Position numbers and translations under genes: made by a program
Assembly (NCBI GenBank): GCA_016713665.1
Contig: JADJOR010000009.1
Coordinates: forward strand, 372,001 to 436,000
Direction of reading: 5' to 3'
From: Deltaproteobacteria bacterium
GTDB taxonomy: Bacteria > Myxococcota_A > UBA9160 > UBA4427
Length of the DNA: 64,000 nucleotides
Part shown: positions 17,594 to 26,223 of the stretch, piece after piece
How the letters are laid out: each line of letters opens with the position of its first letter
Numbering within the stretch: position 1 is the first letter of the stretch
Notes under the pieces: generated by a model
What the model was told of the DNA's origin: nothing
The model's database searches: none
Seen by the model: only the letters and a program-made list of their open reading frames with translations

Positions 17594-18811
17594 ATGGGCA
17601 TTCGCAGGGGCACCGTCACGCGCTGGGTCGAGATCCCGTGCCCGCTCTGTGGCGGGCGGGAATCCGATCCGGCCTACGCGCGCGAGCACGAGACCGGCTC
17701 GGCCCTCGGCCGCATCCGCAAGATCGAGGTCCTGTGCCGGACCTGCGGCTTCATGTTCACCAATCCGCGGCCCTCGCCCGAGGACATGCGCCGCTACTAC
17801 AGCGAAGCGAGCGGCGCCTCGGGCGACGTGTTCCACAGTCTCCAGCCGGGCTCGCGGCTCGAACGCCTGACGGCCGAGCGCGTGCGCTTCGCGAACCGGT
17901 TGCTCGAGGGGAGAGCTTCGACCGCTTCCGGCGCGATCCTCGACATCGGTTGCTCGACCGGTGACCTGCTCGTCGGCCTCGCGCGCGAAGGCTGGCGGCG
18001 ATCGGGGCTCGAGCCCTCGCCGCGGGCCGCGGAGAAGGCGTGCGCGCGCGGGCTCGACGTCGCCGTCGGCGAGATCGAGCGCGCGGCGATTCCCGCCGGC
18101 GCCTTCGACCTCGTGACCTGCATCTCGGTCCTCGAGCACGTCTCGGACCTCGAGGCGGCGCTCGCGAAGATCGCGATCGCGCTGCGTCCGGGCGGGCTCG
18201 CGATCGTCGAGGTCCCGGACTCGACGCGCCCCGAGGCCCAGATCGCCGAGTTCTACTCCCTCGAGCATCTCTCGCATTTCACGCGCGGAACCCTGACTCG
18301 TGCGCTCGGCCTCGCGGGCCTCGCGCCGGTCGCCTTCGACGACGCGGTCGGGATTCCGAACCTGCGCGTGGCGGTCGGACGGAAGGGAGAGGTCGACGCG
18401 TCTTCGAGTGCCGACGTGATCGACGACCGCGCCGAGCTGCAGGCCGCTCTCGCTCGCTACGTCCGCGAGCGCCGGGCGCTCGAGCAGGGATTGATCGAGC
18501 GACTGTCGACGCGAACCATGTCCTGGCGCGCGAGCGGAGCCCGCGTCGCCGTCTACGGCGCGGGCATGCATACGCGCTTCCTGATGGATCTCTTCGATCT
18601 CGCGCCCTCCGTCGCCTGCGTGCTCGACAGCGATCCGGGCAAGGCCGGCAGCGCCTTCCTCGAGTGGCCAGTCCATGCGCCGGACGAGATCCCGCGCCTC
18701 GAGCTCGACGCGATCCTCATCTCGAGCAACGCCTTCGAGGCCGAGATCTACGCCGCGATCGCGCCGACCGCGGCGCAGCGAGGGATCGAGGTCGTTCGCT
18801 GCTACGGCTGA
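17594..18811 (+). CDS. Zinc-ribbon SAM C-methyltransferase, NDP-hexose type
   Basis: 405 residues in three parts. An N-terminal zinc ribbon holds CPLCG (C16, C19) and CRTCG (C48, C51); a SAM Rossmann domain has ILDIGCSTGD and ISVLEHV; and a C-terminal second Rossmann-like domain carries VAVYGAGMHTRFL. This is the Methyltransf_13/11/14 arrangement of sugar C-methyltransferases such as TylC3 and EvaC. ATG 17594 has AGGA upstream. It probably methylates a deoxy-ketosugar or related ketone and is the strongest hint that the neighbouring enzymes build a modified sugar or small molecule; that link is inference. Confidence 0.88.
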   Translation: MGIRRGTVTRWVEIPCPLCGGRESDPAYAREHETGSALGRIRKIEVLCRTCGFMFTNPRPSPEDMRRYYSEASGASGDVFHSLQPGSRLERLTAERVRFANRLLEGRASTASGAILDIGCSTGDLLVGLAREGWRRSGLEPSPRAAEKACARGLDVAVGEIERAAIPAGAFDLVTCISVLEHVSDLEAALAKIAIALRPGGLAIVEVPDSTRPEAQIAEFYSLEHLSHFTRGTLTRALGLAGLAPVAFDDAVGIPNLRVAVGRKGEVDASSSADVIDDRAELQAALARYVRERRALEQGLIERLSTRTMSWRASGARVAVYGAGMHTRFLMDLFDLAPSVACVLDSDPGKAGSAFLEWPVHAPDEIPRLELDAILISSNAFEAEIYAAIAPTAAQRGIEVVRCYG

Positions 18812-18944
18812 GAGCCGTTGCTCGGTAGCCGACCTGGGCGCCCTCCGCCGCTCGCGACCTCGCTGATCCGATTCCTCCCGCCCCGGCGATTCCCTGGCCA
18901 CGGGGTCCTCCGAGATCCCGGAATCGCGCGAGCGGGAGGGCTTC

Positions 18945-21797
18945 ATGGGCGACATCGTTTCGACGGGCTACGACGCGGCGGGCGACGATTCGGCGAGCGA
19001 GAACTCGCGGCGCAGCGATCCGATGGCAACCACCCCGGTCCTTCGCCGCACGCGCAGTCGATCGATCCTGCTGTGGACCGCTGCGGGTCTGCTCCTCGCC
19101 CCGGCCGTCTCGGCGAGCACGATCGAGGTCACCCACTTCCTCGACGACGCCAGCCTCGCGAACGGGACCTGCACCCTGCGCGAAGCGATCCGCGCGGCCA
19201 ATGGCAACGTCGCCGTCGACGCCTGTCCGGCCGGACAGAGCACGGTCCGCGACGAGATCCTGGTTCCCCCCGGCGTCCACCGGATCAACCTCGCCGCCGG
19301 GGCGAACGAAGATCTCGGCGCGACCGGCGACCTCGATCTGCGCGGTCCCGTGCGGATCCGGGGCGCGGATGCGCGCTATTCGATCATCGACGGAGGAACG
19401 GACGCGATCGATCGGCTCCTCCACGTCCACGACCTCGCGGACGACGTCTCGATCGAGCGCGTCACGCTGCGCGGCGGGAACGCGAACGACGTGTCGAAGC
19501 GCGGTGGCGTGCTCTGGAATCTCGAGGCGGGGGCGAACGACGTCGAGCTCATCGAGGTCGACCTGACCGGCGGCCTCGCCGCGACCGGTGGCGGCGTCTT
19601 CAACGAGGGCAATCTCGCCGTCCTGCGAAGCCGGATCTTCGAAAACCGGACGACGGTGGCGGTAGGCACCGCCGGCAACCACGGCGGCGGGCTCGCGAGC
19701 TCCGGGCCCGCGGCGGCGCTGCGGGTCGAGGACAGCGGAATTCGCGCCAACACCGCCGAGGAGGACGGTGCGGGGCTCTGGATCGGCGGCGGCTCGTTCG
19801 TCGCGTTCCGCTCGCAGATCACCGACAACGTCGCCGGCAACGCCGGTGGCGGGATCTACGTCGCGAGCAACGGCTACGACGTCCAGTACGTCGAGCTCGC
19901 CCGCAACCGTGCGTCTTTCGGCGGCGGTGTCCACATGGCGGACCAGGGCGAGATCAAGCGCAGCGCCTTCGTCGCCAACGAAGCGAGCGTGCGGGGCGGC
20001 GGTCTGCACGACGTCGGCGGAGGCTTCGCCCGCTTCAGCACCTTCACCGCGAACGTGGCCCCGATCGGAGCCGGCGTCTACGCGGACACGAATCAGACCC
20101 TGCTCGACTCCGACACGATCGCCGGCAATCAGGGCGGAGGCGTCTTCAACCAGCGCGGCGTCTTCTTCGAGAACACGCTCCTCGCCCAGAACGTCGGCGG
20201 CAACTGCACGGGAAATCCCCCCAACTTCGGCGCCTTCAACCTCGACCACGCGAACGGCTGCGGCTTCGTCCCGACGCCGACGGGCCCGAACTTCCCGAAT
20301 ACCGATCCGAAGCTCGGCCCCCTCGCCGACAACGGCGGCCCGACGAAGACGATGGCGCTGCTCCCCGGCAGCCCCGCGATCGACGTCGTGACCTCCGAGA
20401 TCCGGACCAACTGCCAGAACATGTTCGACCAGCGCGGCCATCCGCGCGGTCGGCCGCGGACGCAGAACGTGCCGGGCGAGGACGTCTTTCTCTGCGACAT
20501 CGGCGCCTTCGAGACGACGACGCCCTTCGTCGTGAACAGCCCCGTCGACGCCGTCGACGCGAATCCCGACGACGACCGTTGTGAGACCGCGGGCGGTCTC
20601 TGCACGCTCCGCGCGGCGATCCAGCAGGCGAACGCCATCACGGGGATGAACGAGATCGTCCTCGGCACCGGCGTCCACGCTCTCTCGATCCCGGGCACGG
20701 GCGAATTCTCCGGGGCCACCGGCGACCTCAACGTCCACCCGCCGGCGCTGATCCGCGGCTCGGGCGTCGGGCTCACGACGGTGAACGGCGCCGGTCTCGA
20801 CCGCGTGTTCGACGTCGGCAATCCGCCGCTCGAGATCGCCCCCGCGCCGATGCAGTCCTTCATCCGCGACCTCACGATCACCGGCGGCGACGCGCGGACG
20901 AACAACGGCGGCGGCATCGCCGCGCGCAGCGCTCTCCGCCTCGAGCGGGTCCGCATCACCGCCAACGACGCGAATCGCGGCTCCGCGATCAGCACGTCGC
21001 CGAGCGGATTCTTCCTCTCCGGCAGCTCGGCGCCCGTCGAGATCGTCGATTCGACGATCGACGCCAACCCGGGCGGCGGCGCGCTCTTCATCGCCGAGGC
21101 GCTGCTCGAGCGCAGCAGCCTCGTCCGCAACCTGGCCGACGGCGGCTTCAACGGCGGGGGCGGGGAGTTCCTCCGCGTGCGCCTCGAAAACAGCACGGTC
21201 AGCGGCAACCACTCCGTCTCGACCGGCGCCTTCTTCGCCCAGTCGGCCCTGATCGAGAACAGCACGATCTACGGCAACACGGCCGACTCGGGCTTCGATC
21301 CCGGCGGCGTCTTCCTGCTCGACCTCTCGGTCTTCCACAACTCGGTCATCGCGAACAACCGCGCGGGCGGCGTCCTGCGCAACTGCTCGCTGAACCCCGA
21401 GGCGGTCACGTCGTTCGGCTACAACCTGACCGACGGCAACGCCGTCGAATGCCTGCTCGACGACGCGACGGACCGGATCGGCACCGATCCGATCGTCGGG
21501 GCGCTCGCGAGCAACGGCGGTCCGACCGAGACCCATCTGCTCCTCGCCGGCAGTGCCGCGATCGACGGGGGCGATCCGGGCCTCTGCGCGAAGACCGATC
21601 AGCGCGGCGTGCCGCGTCCGCTCGACGGCGACGCGAACGGGAACGCCCGCTGCGACGTCGGGGCGGTCGAGGTCCCCGAGCCGGCGGGCATCGCCGCGCT
21701 GCTCGCGGGCGTCGTCGCGCTGGCGGGGGGGGCGCGGGCGCGGAATCGGGCGCCGAAGGCGCGGGCGGCGGGCGCTCCGGGGGAAGCGGCCGCCTGA
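18945..21797 (+). CDS. Large secreted CSLREA/beta-helix protein with PEP-CTERM-like tail
   Basis: 950 residues. ATG 18945 has a strong GGGAGGG five bases upstream. A long n-region is followed by a hydrophobic core at about 40-56 and likely cleavage near VSA. Two CSLREA motifs, CTLREAIRAAN (76-86) and CTLRAAIQQAN (about 553), mark two similar halves, each with a GGG-rich beta-helix body and a choice-of-anchor style segment (NGGPTKT, NGGPTET near DQRG). The C-terminus VPEPAG plus a hydrophobic stretch and a basic end is PEP-CTERM-like. Probably an exported surface protein arising by internal duplication. Confidence 0.88.
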   Translation: MGDIVSTGYDAAGDDSASENSRRSDPMATTPVLRRTRSRSILLWTAAGLLLAPAVSASTIEVTHFLDDASLANGTCTLREAIRAANGNVAVDACPAGQSTVRDEILVPPGVHRINLAAGANEDLGATGDLDLRGPVRIRGADARYSIIDGGTDAIDRLLHVHDLADDVSIERVTLRGGNANDVSKRGGVLWNLEAGANDVELIEVDLTGGLAATGGGVFNEGNLAVLRSRIFENRTTVAVGTAGNHGGGLASSGPAAALRVEDSGIRANTAEEDGAGLWIGGGSFVAFRSQITDNVAGNAGGGIYVASNGYDVQYVELARNRASFGGGVHMADQGEIKRSAFVANEASVRGGGLHDVGGGFARFSTFTANVAPIGAGVYADTNQTLLDSDTIAGNQGGGVFNQRGVFFENTLLAQNVGGNCTGNPPNFGAFNLDHANGCGFVPTPTGPNFPNTDPKLGPLADNGGPTKTMALLPGSPAIDVVTSEIRTNCQNMFDQRGHPRGRPRTQNVPGEDVFLCDIGAFETTTPFVVNSPVDAVDANPDDDRCETAGGLCTLRAAIQQANAITGMNEIVLGTGVHALSIPGTGEFSGATGDLNVHPPALIRGSGVGLTTVNGAGLDRVFDVGNPPLEIAPAPMQSFIRDLTITGGDARTNNGGGIAARSALRLERVRITANDANRGSAISTSPSGFFLSGSSAPVEIVDSTIDANPGGGALFIAEALLERSSLVRNLADGGFNGGGGEFLRVRLENSTVSGNHSVSTGAFFAQSALIENSTIYGNTADSGFDPGGVFLLDLSVFHNSVIANNRAGGVLRNCSLNPEAVTSFGYNLTDGNAVECLLDDATDRIGTDPIVGALASNGGPTETHLLLAGSAAIDGGDPGLCAKTDQRGVPRPLDGDANGNARCDVGAVEVPEPAGIAALLAGVVALAGGARARNRAPKARAAGAPGEAAA

Positions 21798-21902
21798 CTT
21801 CTCCCGGCACTGCGCGACCGGGTCGAGCATCGGCGCGGAGGCGACTTATCATGGGGCATCGCGGGCGTCGGTCGAGCCGACTCGTCGCCGAGAGGAGATC
21901 CC

Positions 21903-22499
21903 ATGACGACCGACCCGAAGAGCCCCGAGCGCGCCGCCTTCCACCAGATGAAGGACGGCACGCAGGCCGACTGGGCGATCATCGGGCGGCATTTCCGTCC
22001 GCTGGTCGAGGGGCTTCCCGATCGGGTGCTGGCCCATCTCCGGCTGCTCTCGGGGGATCACGGGGGCTTCGCCGTCGATCGCCTGACCCACAGCCTCCAG
22101 ACCGCGACCCTCGCCCTCGACGCGGGTCGCGATGACGAATACGTCGTCTGCGCCCTGCTGCACGATCTCGGCGACGTGCTCGCGCCGATGAATCATCCCG
22201 AGCTCGGGGCGGCGATCGTGAAGCCCTACGTCCGCGAGGAGCTCCACTGGATCGTGAAGCACCACGGCATCTTCCAGGGCTACTACTTCTGGCATCACAT
22301 CGGCATGGACCGCGACGCCCGCGAGCAGTTCCGGGGCCATGCCTCCTTCGACGCCTGCGCCGAGTTCTGCGAGCTCTTCGATCAGGCCGCCTTCGATCCG
22401 CGCGGTCGGACGCTGCCTCTCGAAGTCTTCGAGCCGGTCCTGCGACGGGTCCTCGCGCCGGCCGGGATGGCCGTGCCGGGGGCAACGGCTTCGGATTGA
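21903..22499 (+). CDS. HD-domain protein, possibly an MIOX/PhnZ-type oxygenase
   Basis: 198 residues. Putative metal ligands are H63 (LTHSLQTA), the HD pair H87-D88 (LLHDLGD), H98 (MNHPE) and His residues at 115-121 (HWIVKHH). The spacing resembles the HD sub-group containing PhnZ and inositol oxygenase, which use a di-iron centre for C-C or C-P cleavage; ordinary HD phosphohydrolase activity is the alternative. GAGAGGAG precedes the ATG. Its TGA overlaps the TTG start of the MFS gene, so the transporter may carry its substrate. Confidence 0.75.
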   Translation: MTTDPKSPERAAFHQMKDGTQADWAIIGRHFRPLVEGLPDRVLAHLRLLSGDHGGFAVDRLTHSLQTATLALDAGRDDEYVVCALLHDLGDVLAPMNHPELGAAIVKPYVREELHWIVKHHGIFQGYYFWHHIGMDRDAREQFRGHASFDACAEFCELFDQAAFDPRGRTLPLEVFEPVLRRVLAPAGMAVPGATASD

Positions 22500-23692
22500 G
22501 TGACCGCGCCCCCGACGCCACGCCCGAACCGGATCCTCGCGCGACCGACCGACTCTGGAATCGCCGCTTCGTCGTCCTGCTGCTGGCACAGATCGGCGTC
22601 GCCTACGCGAACTCGTCCTTCCTGATCCTGCCGAAGTTCCTGGCGACGCGTCTCGAGGCCGGCCCCGAGGCGATCGGACGTGTCGTCCTGATCTCGTCGC
22701 TCGCGCTCGTCGTCTCGCTGCTGCCGGCGGGATCGCTGGTCGACCGCCATGGACGCAAGCGCTTCCTGACCTGGGGTGCGGCCCTGATGGGGCTCGCCTG
22801 CGCGGCCCACGTCTTCGTCGACTCGGTCGGCCCGCTGCTCTACGGCCTGCGCGTCCTGCAGGCGCTCGCCTTCGCGTTCGCCTACGCCGCGGGGGCCGCC
22901 CTCGCGATCGACGCCGCCCCACCGGCACGCCTCGGTCAGGCTCTCGGCCTCTTCGGCCTCGTCTACGTCCTGACCGGCGCGCTCGCTCCCGCGGCCGTCG
23001 AGGGGATCGTCGCGATCCGGGGCTGGAGTCCCGCCTTCCTGCTGGCCGGCGGTGCCGCGGTCGGGAGCGCAGTGCTGTCAATTTCCGTCGCCGAGCCGCG
23101 GAGCGAATCGACCGGCACGCCCCACGTCGCGACGCGGACCATCCTCGCGCGCCCGAGGGTCCGCCGCGCGATGACCGTCGTCGGTCTGCTCGGCATCGGC
23201 TACGGCGGTGCCTTCAACTTCCATCAACCCTTCGCGCTCAGCCTCGGGATCACCGAGCTGCGCGACTTCTTCCTCGCGCATTCCCTCGCCGCCGGCGCGA
23301 GCCGCCTCGCGATGGGGCCCTTCGTCGATCGCATCGGGCTGCGCCGCATCAGCCTCGCGAGCCTCGCGCTCTACGCCCTCGCGGTGCTCGCGATCGCCTG
23401 GCTCGACCGGATCGGGCTCTTCGTGCTGGGCCTCGGGATCGGCGTCTCCCACGGCCTCTTCTATCCCGCCTTTACCGGCGTCGTCCTCGAGGGCTGTGCG
23501 CCCGCCGAACGCGGACGCCACATCGCGTTGCTCCAGGCGGGGCTCTATCTCGGAATCGGATTCGGCGGCGTCGCCCTCGGCGCGATCGCCGGGCGCTTCG
23601 GCTATCCGGCGATCTTCGCCCTCGGCTCGGCGATGCTGGTCGGGGCGTTCGCGTTGATCGCCCTCGAGCGACCGGAGGAGCGCGCGGGCTGA
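22496..23692 (+). CDS. MFS transporter
   Basis: 398 residues with 12 predicted membrane helices and the loop 2-3 signature GSLVDRHGRKRFLT of the major facilitator superfamily. The start is TTG 22496, which overlaps the HD-protein stop as TTGA; no better in-frame start exists before the first helix. Substrate unknown. Convergent with the alcohol dehydrogenase with a 10-base gap. Confidence 0.88.
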   Translation: MSDRAPDATPEPDPRATDRLWNRRFVVLLLAQIGVAYANSSFLILPKFLATRLEAGPEAIGRVVLISSLALVVSLLPAGSLVDRHGRKRFLTWGAALMGLACAAHVFVDSVGPLLYGLRVLQALAFAFAYAAGAALAIDAAPPARLGQALGLFGLVYVLTGALAPAAVEGIVAIRGWSPAFLLAGGAAVGSAVLSISVAEPRSESTGTPHVATRTILARPRVRRAMTVVGLLGIGYGGAFNFHQPFALSLGITELRDFFLAHSLAAGASRLAMGPFVDRIGLRRISLASLALYALAVLAIAWLDRIGLFVLGLGIGVSHGLFYPAFTGVVLEGCAPAERGRHIALLQAGLYLGIGFGGVALGAIAGRFGYPAIFALGSAMLVGAFALIALERPEERAG

Positions 23693-23702
23693 GCCTGCGG
23701 TC

Positions 23703-24662
23703 TCAGGGCTCGAGCACGACCTTCAGCGACGGCGTGTCGGACTCGACGAGGGCGAAGGCTTCGCGCGCGGCGTCGAGGGGAAAGCGGTGGCTGATGACGG
23801 CGGCCGCGATCTCCGGGCGGCGCGCGAGCAGGGCGGCGGCCCCGTCCGCATCACGGCCGGCGGCGTGGTGGCCGTAGTAGGTCCCGAAGACGACGGTCAG
23901 CTCCTTCGCGACGAAGGGGAGCATGCGGAACTGCTTGAACTCGGTGTAGTAGCCGGCGACCAGCAGGACCGTCCCGCCCGGCGTGCAGCGCTCCGCGGCC
24001 TTCGCGATCGATTCCTCGGACCCGTCGGCCTCGATCACGAGGTCGTAGAGCTCGCTCGGTCGGAGGCCGAGCCCGATCCGCTCCGCCGCCTCGAGGGCAT
24101 GGGGGGCGCGCTCGTCGAGGTCGACCTCGCAGCCGCGGTCCAGAGCGGCGGCGCCGCCGAGGAGGCCGAAGCCCGTCCGGTTCGCGCCGACGACGCAGAC
24201 GCGGTGGCGTCCGTCGAGGCGCGCGAGGACGAGGGCGTGGAGATGGACGGAGAGCGGCTCGATCAGGCAGGCGTTCCGCACGTCGAGGCTCGACGGGAGC
24301 GGCACGATCCCGCGCTTCGGCACGAGGACCTCTTCGGCCATGCCGCCGTTGCGGCCGATGCCGAGGACCATCGCGTGGCCCTTCTCGCAGAAGTGATAGT
24401 CGTTGCGGAGGCAGAACCGGCAGCGACCGCAGGGCGCGAGGGGCTCGACGCCGACCGGCGTTCCATCGTCGAGCAGTCCCGCGAACTCGTGGCCCAGCGT
24501 GAAGGGCAGGGCGCCCAGGCGCGCGAGGGCCATGTCGGTCTGGCAGATCGAGGCCGAGCGCGTGCGGACGCGAACGAGCGTCTCACCCGCATGCAGCGAG
24601 GGCGAGTCGGGGGCGAGCTGACAGGTTTCGATGCCGTGGATCGATCGGCGGACGGCGCGCAT
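23703..24662 (-). CDS. Zinc-dependent MDR alcohol dehydrogenase
   Basis: 319 residues from ATG 24662; an in-frame ATG at 24719 would run into the divergent neighbour. The GroES-like domain has the catalytic zinc residues in SICQTD and GHEFAG and the structural-zinc cysteines in CGRCRFCLRNDYHFC. The Rossmann turn reads VVGANRTGFG, an unusual form of the GxGxxG loop. NAD(P)-linked oxidation of an alcohol is expected. Only 34 bases separate its start from that of the divergent small membrane protein. Confidence 0.87.
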   Translation of the reverse strand: MRAVRRSIHGIETCQLAPDSPSLHAGETLVRVRTRSASICQTDMALARLGALPFTLGHEFAGLLDDGTPVGVEPLAPCGRCRFCLRNDYHFCEKGHAMVLGIGRNGGMAEEVLVPKRGIVPLPSSLDVRNACLIEPLSVHLHALVLARLDGRHRVCVVGANRTGFGLLGGAAALDRGCEVDLDERAPHALEAAERIGLGLRPSELYDLVIEADGSEESIAKAAERCTPGGTVLLVAGYYTEFKQFRMLPFVAKELTVVFGTYYGHHAAGRDADGAAALLARRPEIAAAVISHRFPLDAAREAFALVESDTPSLKVVLEP

Positions 24663-24696
24663 GGCGGGAGCATGCCATCCTCGGCACGGGAGCAAC

Positions 24697-24987
24697 ATGG
24701 CCGCCGATCGCCCGCGCAATCCCGTCGTCGCCGCCGTGCTCTCGGGCCTCGTCCCGGGGCTCGGCCAGCTCTACTGCCGCGAATGGGCGAAGGGGCTCGC
24801 CTATCTCGTCGCGACCACGCTCGTCGATGCCAGCGCCGGCGTCTCGCGCGGCCTGCTCGAGATCGCGACGACGCGAGCCCTGCCGGCGAGCCCGGGCCGC
24901 ATGCTCATCGGAACGGCGATCATGGCCGCGCTCGCGGCGGCGAGCGTCTTCGGTGCCATCCGGTCCGCTCGACGCGCGAATGCATGA
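24697..24987 (+). CDS. Small TM2-like membrane protein
   Basis: 96 residues with two hydrophobic helices. The segment SGLVPGLGQLYCREWAKGLAYL matches the loop of TM2/DUF5683-type small membrane proteins (GxGQxYxGxxxKG). GGGAG lies a few bases before ATG 24697. Function unknown. Confidence 0.75.
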   Translation: MAADRPRNPVVAAVLSGLVPGLGQLYCREWAKGLAYLVATTLVDASAGVSRGLLEIATTRALPASPGRMLIGTAIMAALAAASVFGAIRSARRANA

Positions 24988-25229
24988 TCGGCCGTGTCGG
25001 ATCGGCGAGTCGCGCATGCCACGCGACGCGATCGGAACGAACATCTCCCCTAGGGAGTCATGCCCTCCCTCGCCCCCGTCTCGATACGGCGGGCACCGAC
25101 GCGCATCGACCTCGAAGATCGGGCAAGGCCGCGGCGCGGAACGGGCAAACTTCCGGACTTTCGTATTCGGGATCGAGAAGGCGGTGGCGCTGCTGCGTTG
25201 ATCAGGTCGCTTCCTGCACGACGACCCTG

Positions 25230-25337
25230 TCACGCTCGATACGCCCAGACGTCGAAGGCGGGTACGTGTAGGCGCAGGATCTCCTGCACGATCGACCAGT
25301 GCTCCGGCCGGACCTCGATCGGCGGTCGATCGGCCAT
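25230..25337 (-). pseudogene. Truncated MNT nucleotidyltransferase remnant
   Basis: A 35-codon frame starts at ATG 25337 and reads PPIEVRPEHWSIVQEILR then HVPAFDVWAYRA and stops. It matches the N-terminus of MNT (HI0073-like) nucleotidyltransferases up to the point where VWAFGSR and the catalytic DLDL should follow. The rest of the gene is missing. It sits where an MNT antitoxin normally overlaps the HEPN gene, so this is a decayed HEPN-MNT pair. Confidence 0.7.
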
Positions 25338-25773
25338 TTCGCGCTTCGAGGCGTCGCAGCAGATCGCGGGCATCGACGATGAAGCGGAGCGTGCCCTCGT
25401 AGACCTGGCGGGCCTTGGTCTGGTCGTAGGTGCGCGCGGTGATGTTGCGAAGCAGCCGGTATTCGAACCACCGGTCCACCTCGGCGATCAGCCCCTTCTC
25501 CGCGGCGGCTCGCACGATGTCGCGGAAGCTCGACTCGTCGATCTCTTCCGGACTCGCCGCTTCGGCTTCGAGCTGGCGCCGGATCATCTTGATGCTGATC
25601 TCGTAGACGAACTCGAAGTTCTGGATCACGCCGGCGAGGAGGGTGTTCCTCACCTTCGCCGATTGCTGGTCGAACCAGGGGGCATCTCCGACGATTTCGA
25701 GCGCGGCTTCGAGAGAGGCGATCGAATTCCGCAGCGGAGTCAGGTCGAGGGGCATATTCGATCCGACGGGCAT
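25336..25773 (-). pseudogene. Degenerate HEPN (HI0074/HepT-like) toxin
   Basis: 146 codons with homology to HI0074-type substrate-binding/HEPN proteins (LRNSIASLEAAL, NFEFVYEISIKMIRRQL, LLRNITARTYD, RDLLRRLEARN). The HEPN RNase motif should read R-N-x-T-S-H-T-Y-D; here the His is Arg (CGC instead of CAC). The usual stop at the junction with the MNT gene is gone, so the frame runs on antisense to 24583. ATG 25755 is an alternative start. Probably inactive. Confidence 0.7.
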
Positions 25774-25987
25774 TCAGCGCGACCGGACGTGATCGCCGCG
25801 CGTCGAGTACGAATCAGAAGCCGTCGCGGGACAACTCGATGCCCGGTCGGGCGCACGTCCGTCCACGAATCGGAACGTACCCGCTCCCACGGCCCGGGAA
25901 CGACGCGCAGTGCGCAGTCGGAGATCGACCAAGCGCCCGCGGCCCAGCGAAGCGCGCGTCCGCGCGCGGAGCGGAAAAAAGAGCGAA

Positions 25988-26063
25988 TGGCTCCCCGGGC
26001 AGGACTCGAACCTGCGACAAGGCGGTTAACAGCCGCCTGCTCTACCAGCTGAGCTACCGGGGA
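25988..26063 (-). tRNA. tRNA-Asn (GUU)
   Basis: 76 bases including an encoded CCA (25988-25990). The 7-bp acceptor stem TCCCCGG/CCGGGGA pairs perfectly, the D-arm GTAGCTCAGCTGGTAGAGC and T-arm GGTTCGAGTCC are standard, and the anticodon loop CTGTTAA gives GUU. A promoter-like pair lies upstream (26086-26113). Its 3' end faces the decayed HEPN-MNT locus; no duplicated 3'-end (att-like) segment was seen in the window. Confidence 0.97.
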
Positions 26064-26085
26064 ACGGGATGCTCTGGGCGGGCGG

Positions 26086-26113
26086 AGTTTAGAGGTTCGC
26101 GATCCGTCCGCAA
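26086..26113 (-). promoter_or_regulatory. Putative sigma-70-type promoter of tRNA-Asn
   Basis: On the minus strand TTGCGG (26113-26108), a 16-base spacer and TAAACT (26091-26086) precede the tRNA 5' end by 22 bases. The AT-rich -10 box stands out from its GC-rich surroundings. Confidence 0.45.
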
Positions 26114-26223
26114 CGCTCGCCGAGAGGCAGCTTCGGAGCGATTCGAGTGACTTCGCCGGGCCGGGAGCCCGCGCGGTCCGAGCCCGGGGCGAGGCCGACC
26201 CCGCCTCCGCCTGCCGAGGCCTC

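Noticed and set aside
24583..25335. Extension of the HEPN frame as one long fusion protein
   Set aside because: After residue 146 the sequence loses protein character and runs antisense through a good small membrane-protein gene; this is read-through after loss of the stop, not a fusion.
25970..25987. Poly-T run downstream of tRNA-Asn as an intrinsic terminator
   Set aside because: Six Ts are present on the minus strand but no hairpin lies directly before them other than the tRNA itself.
25988..26063. Attachment-site duplication of the tRNA-Asn 3' end
   Set aside because: I looked for a second copy of the T-arm/acceptor sequence in the window and did not see one; no integrase gene is present.
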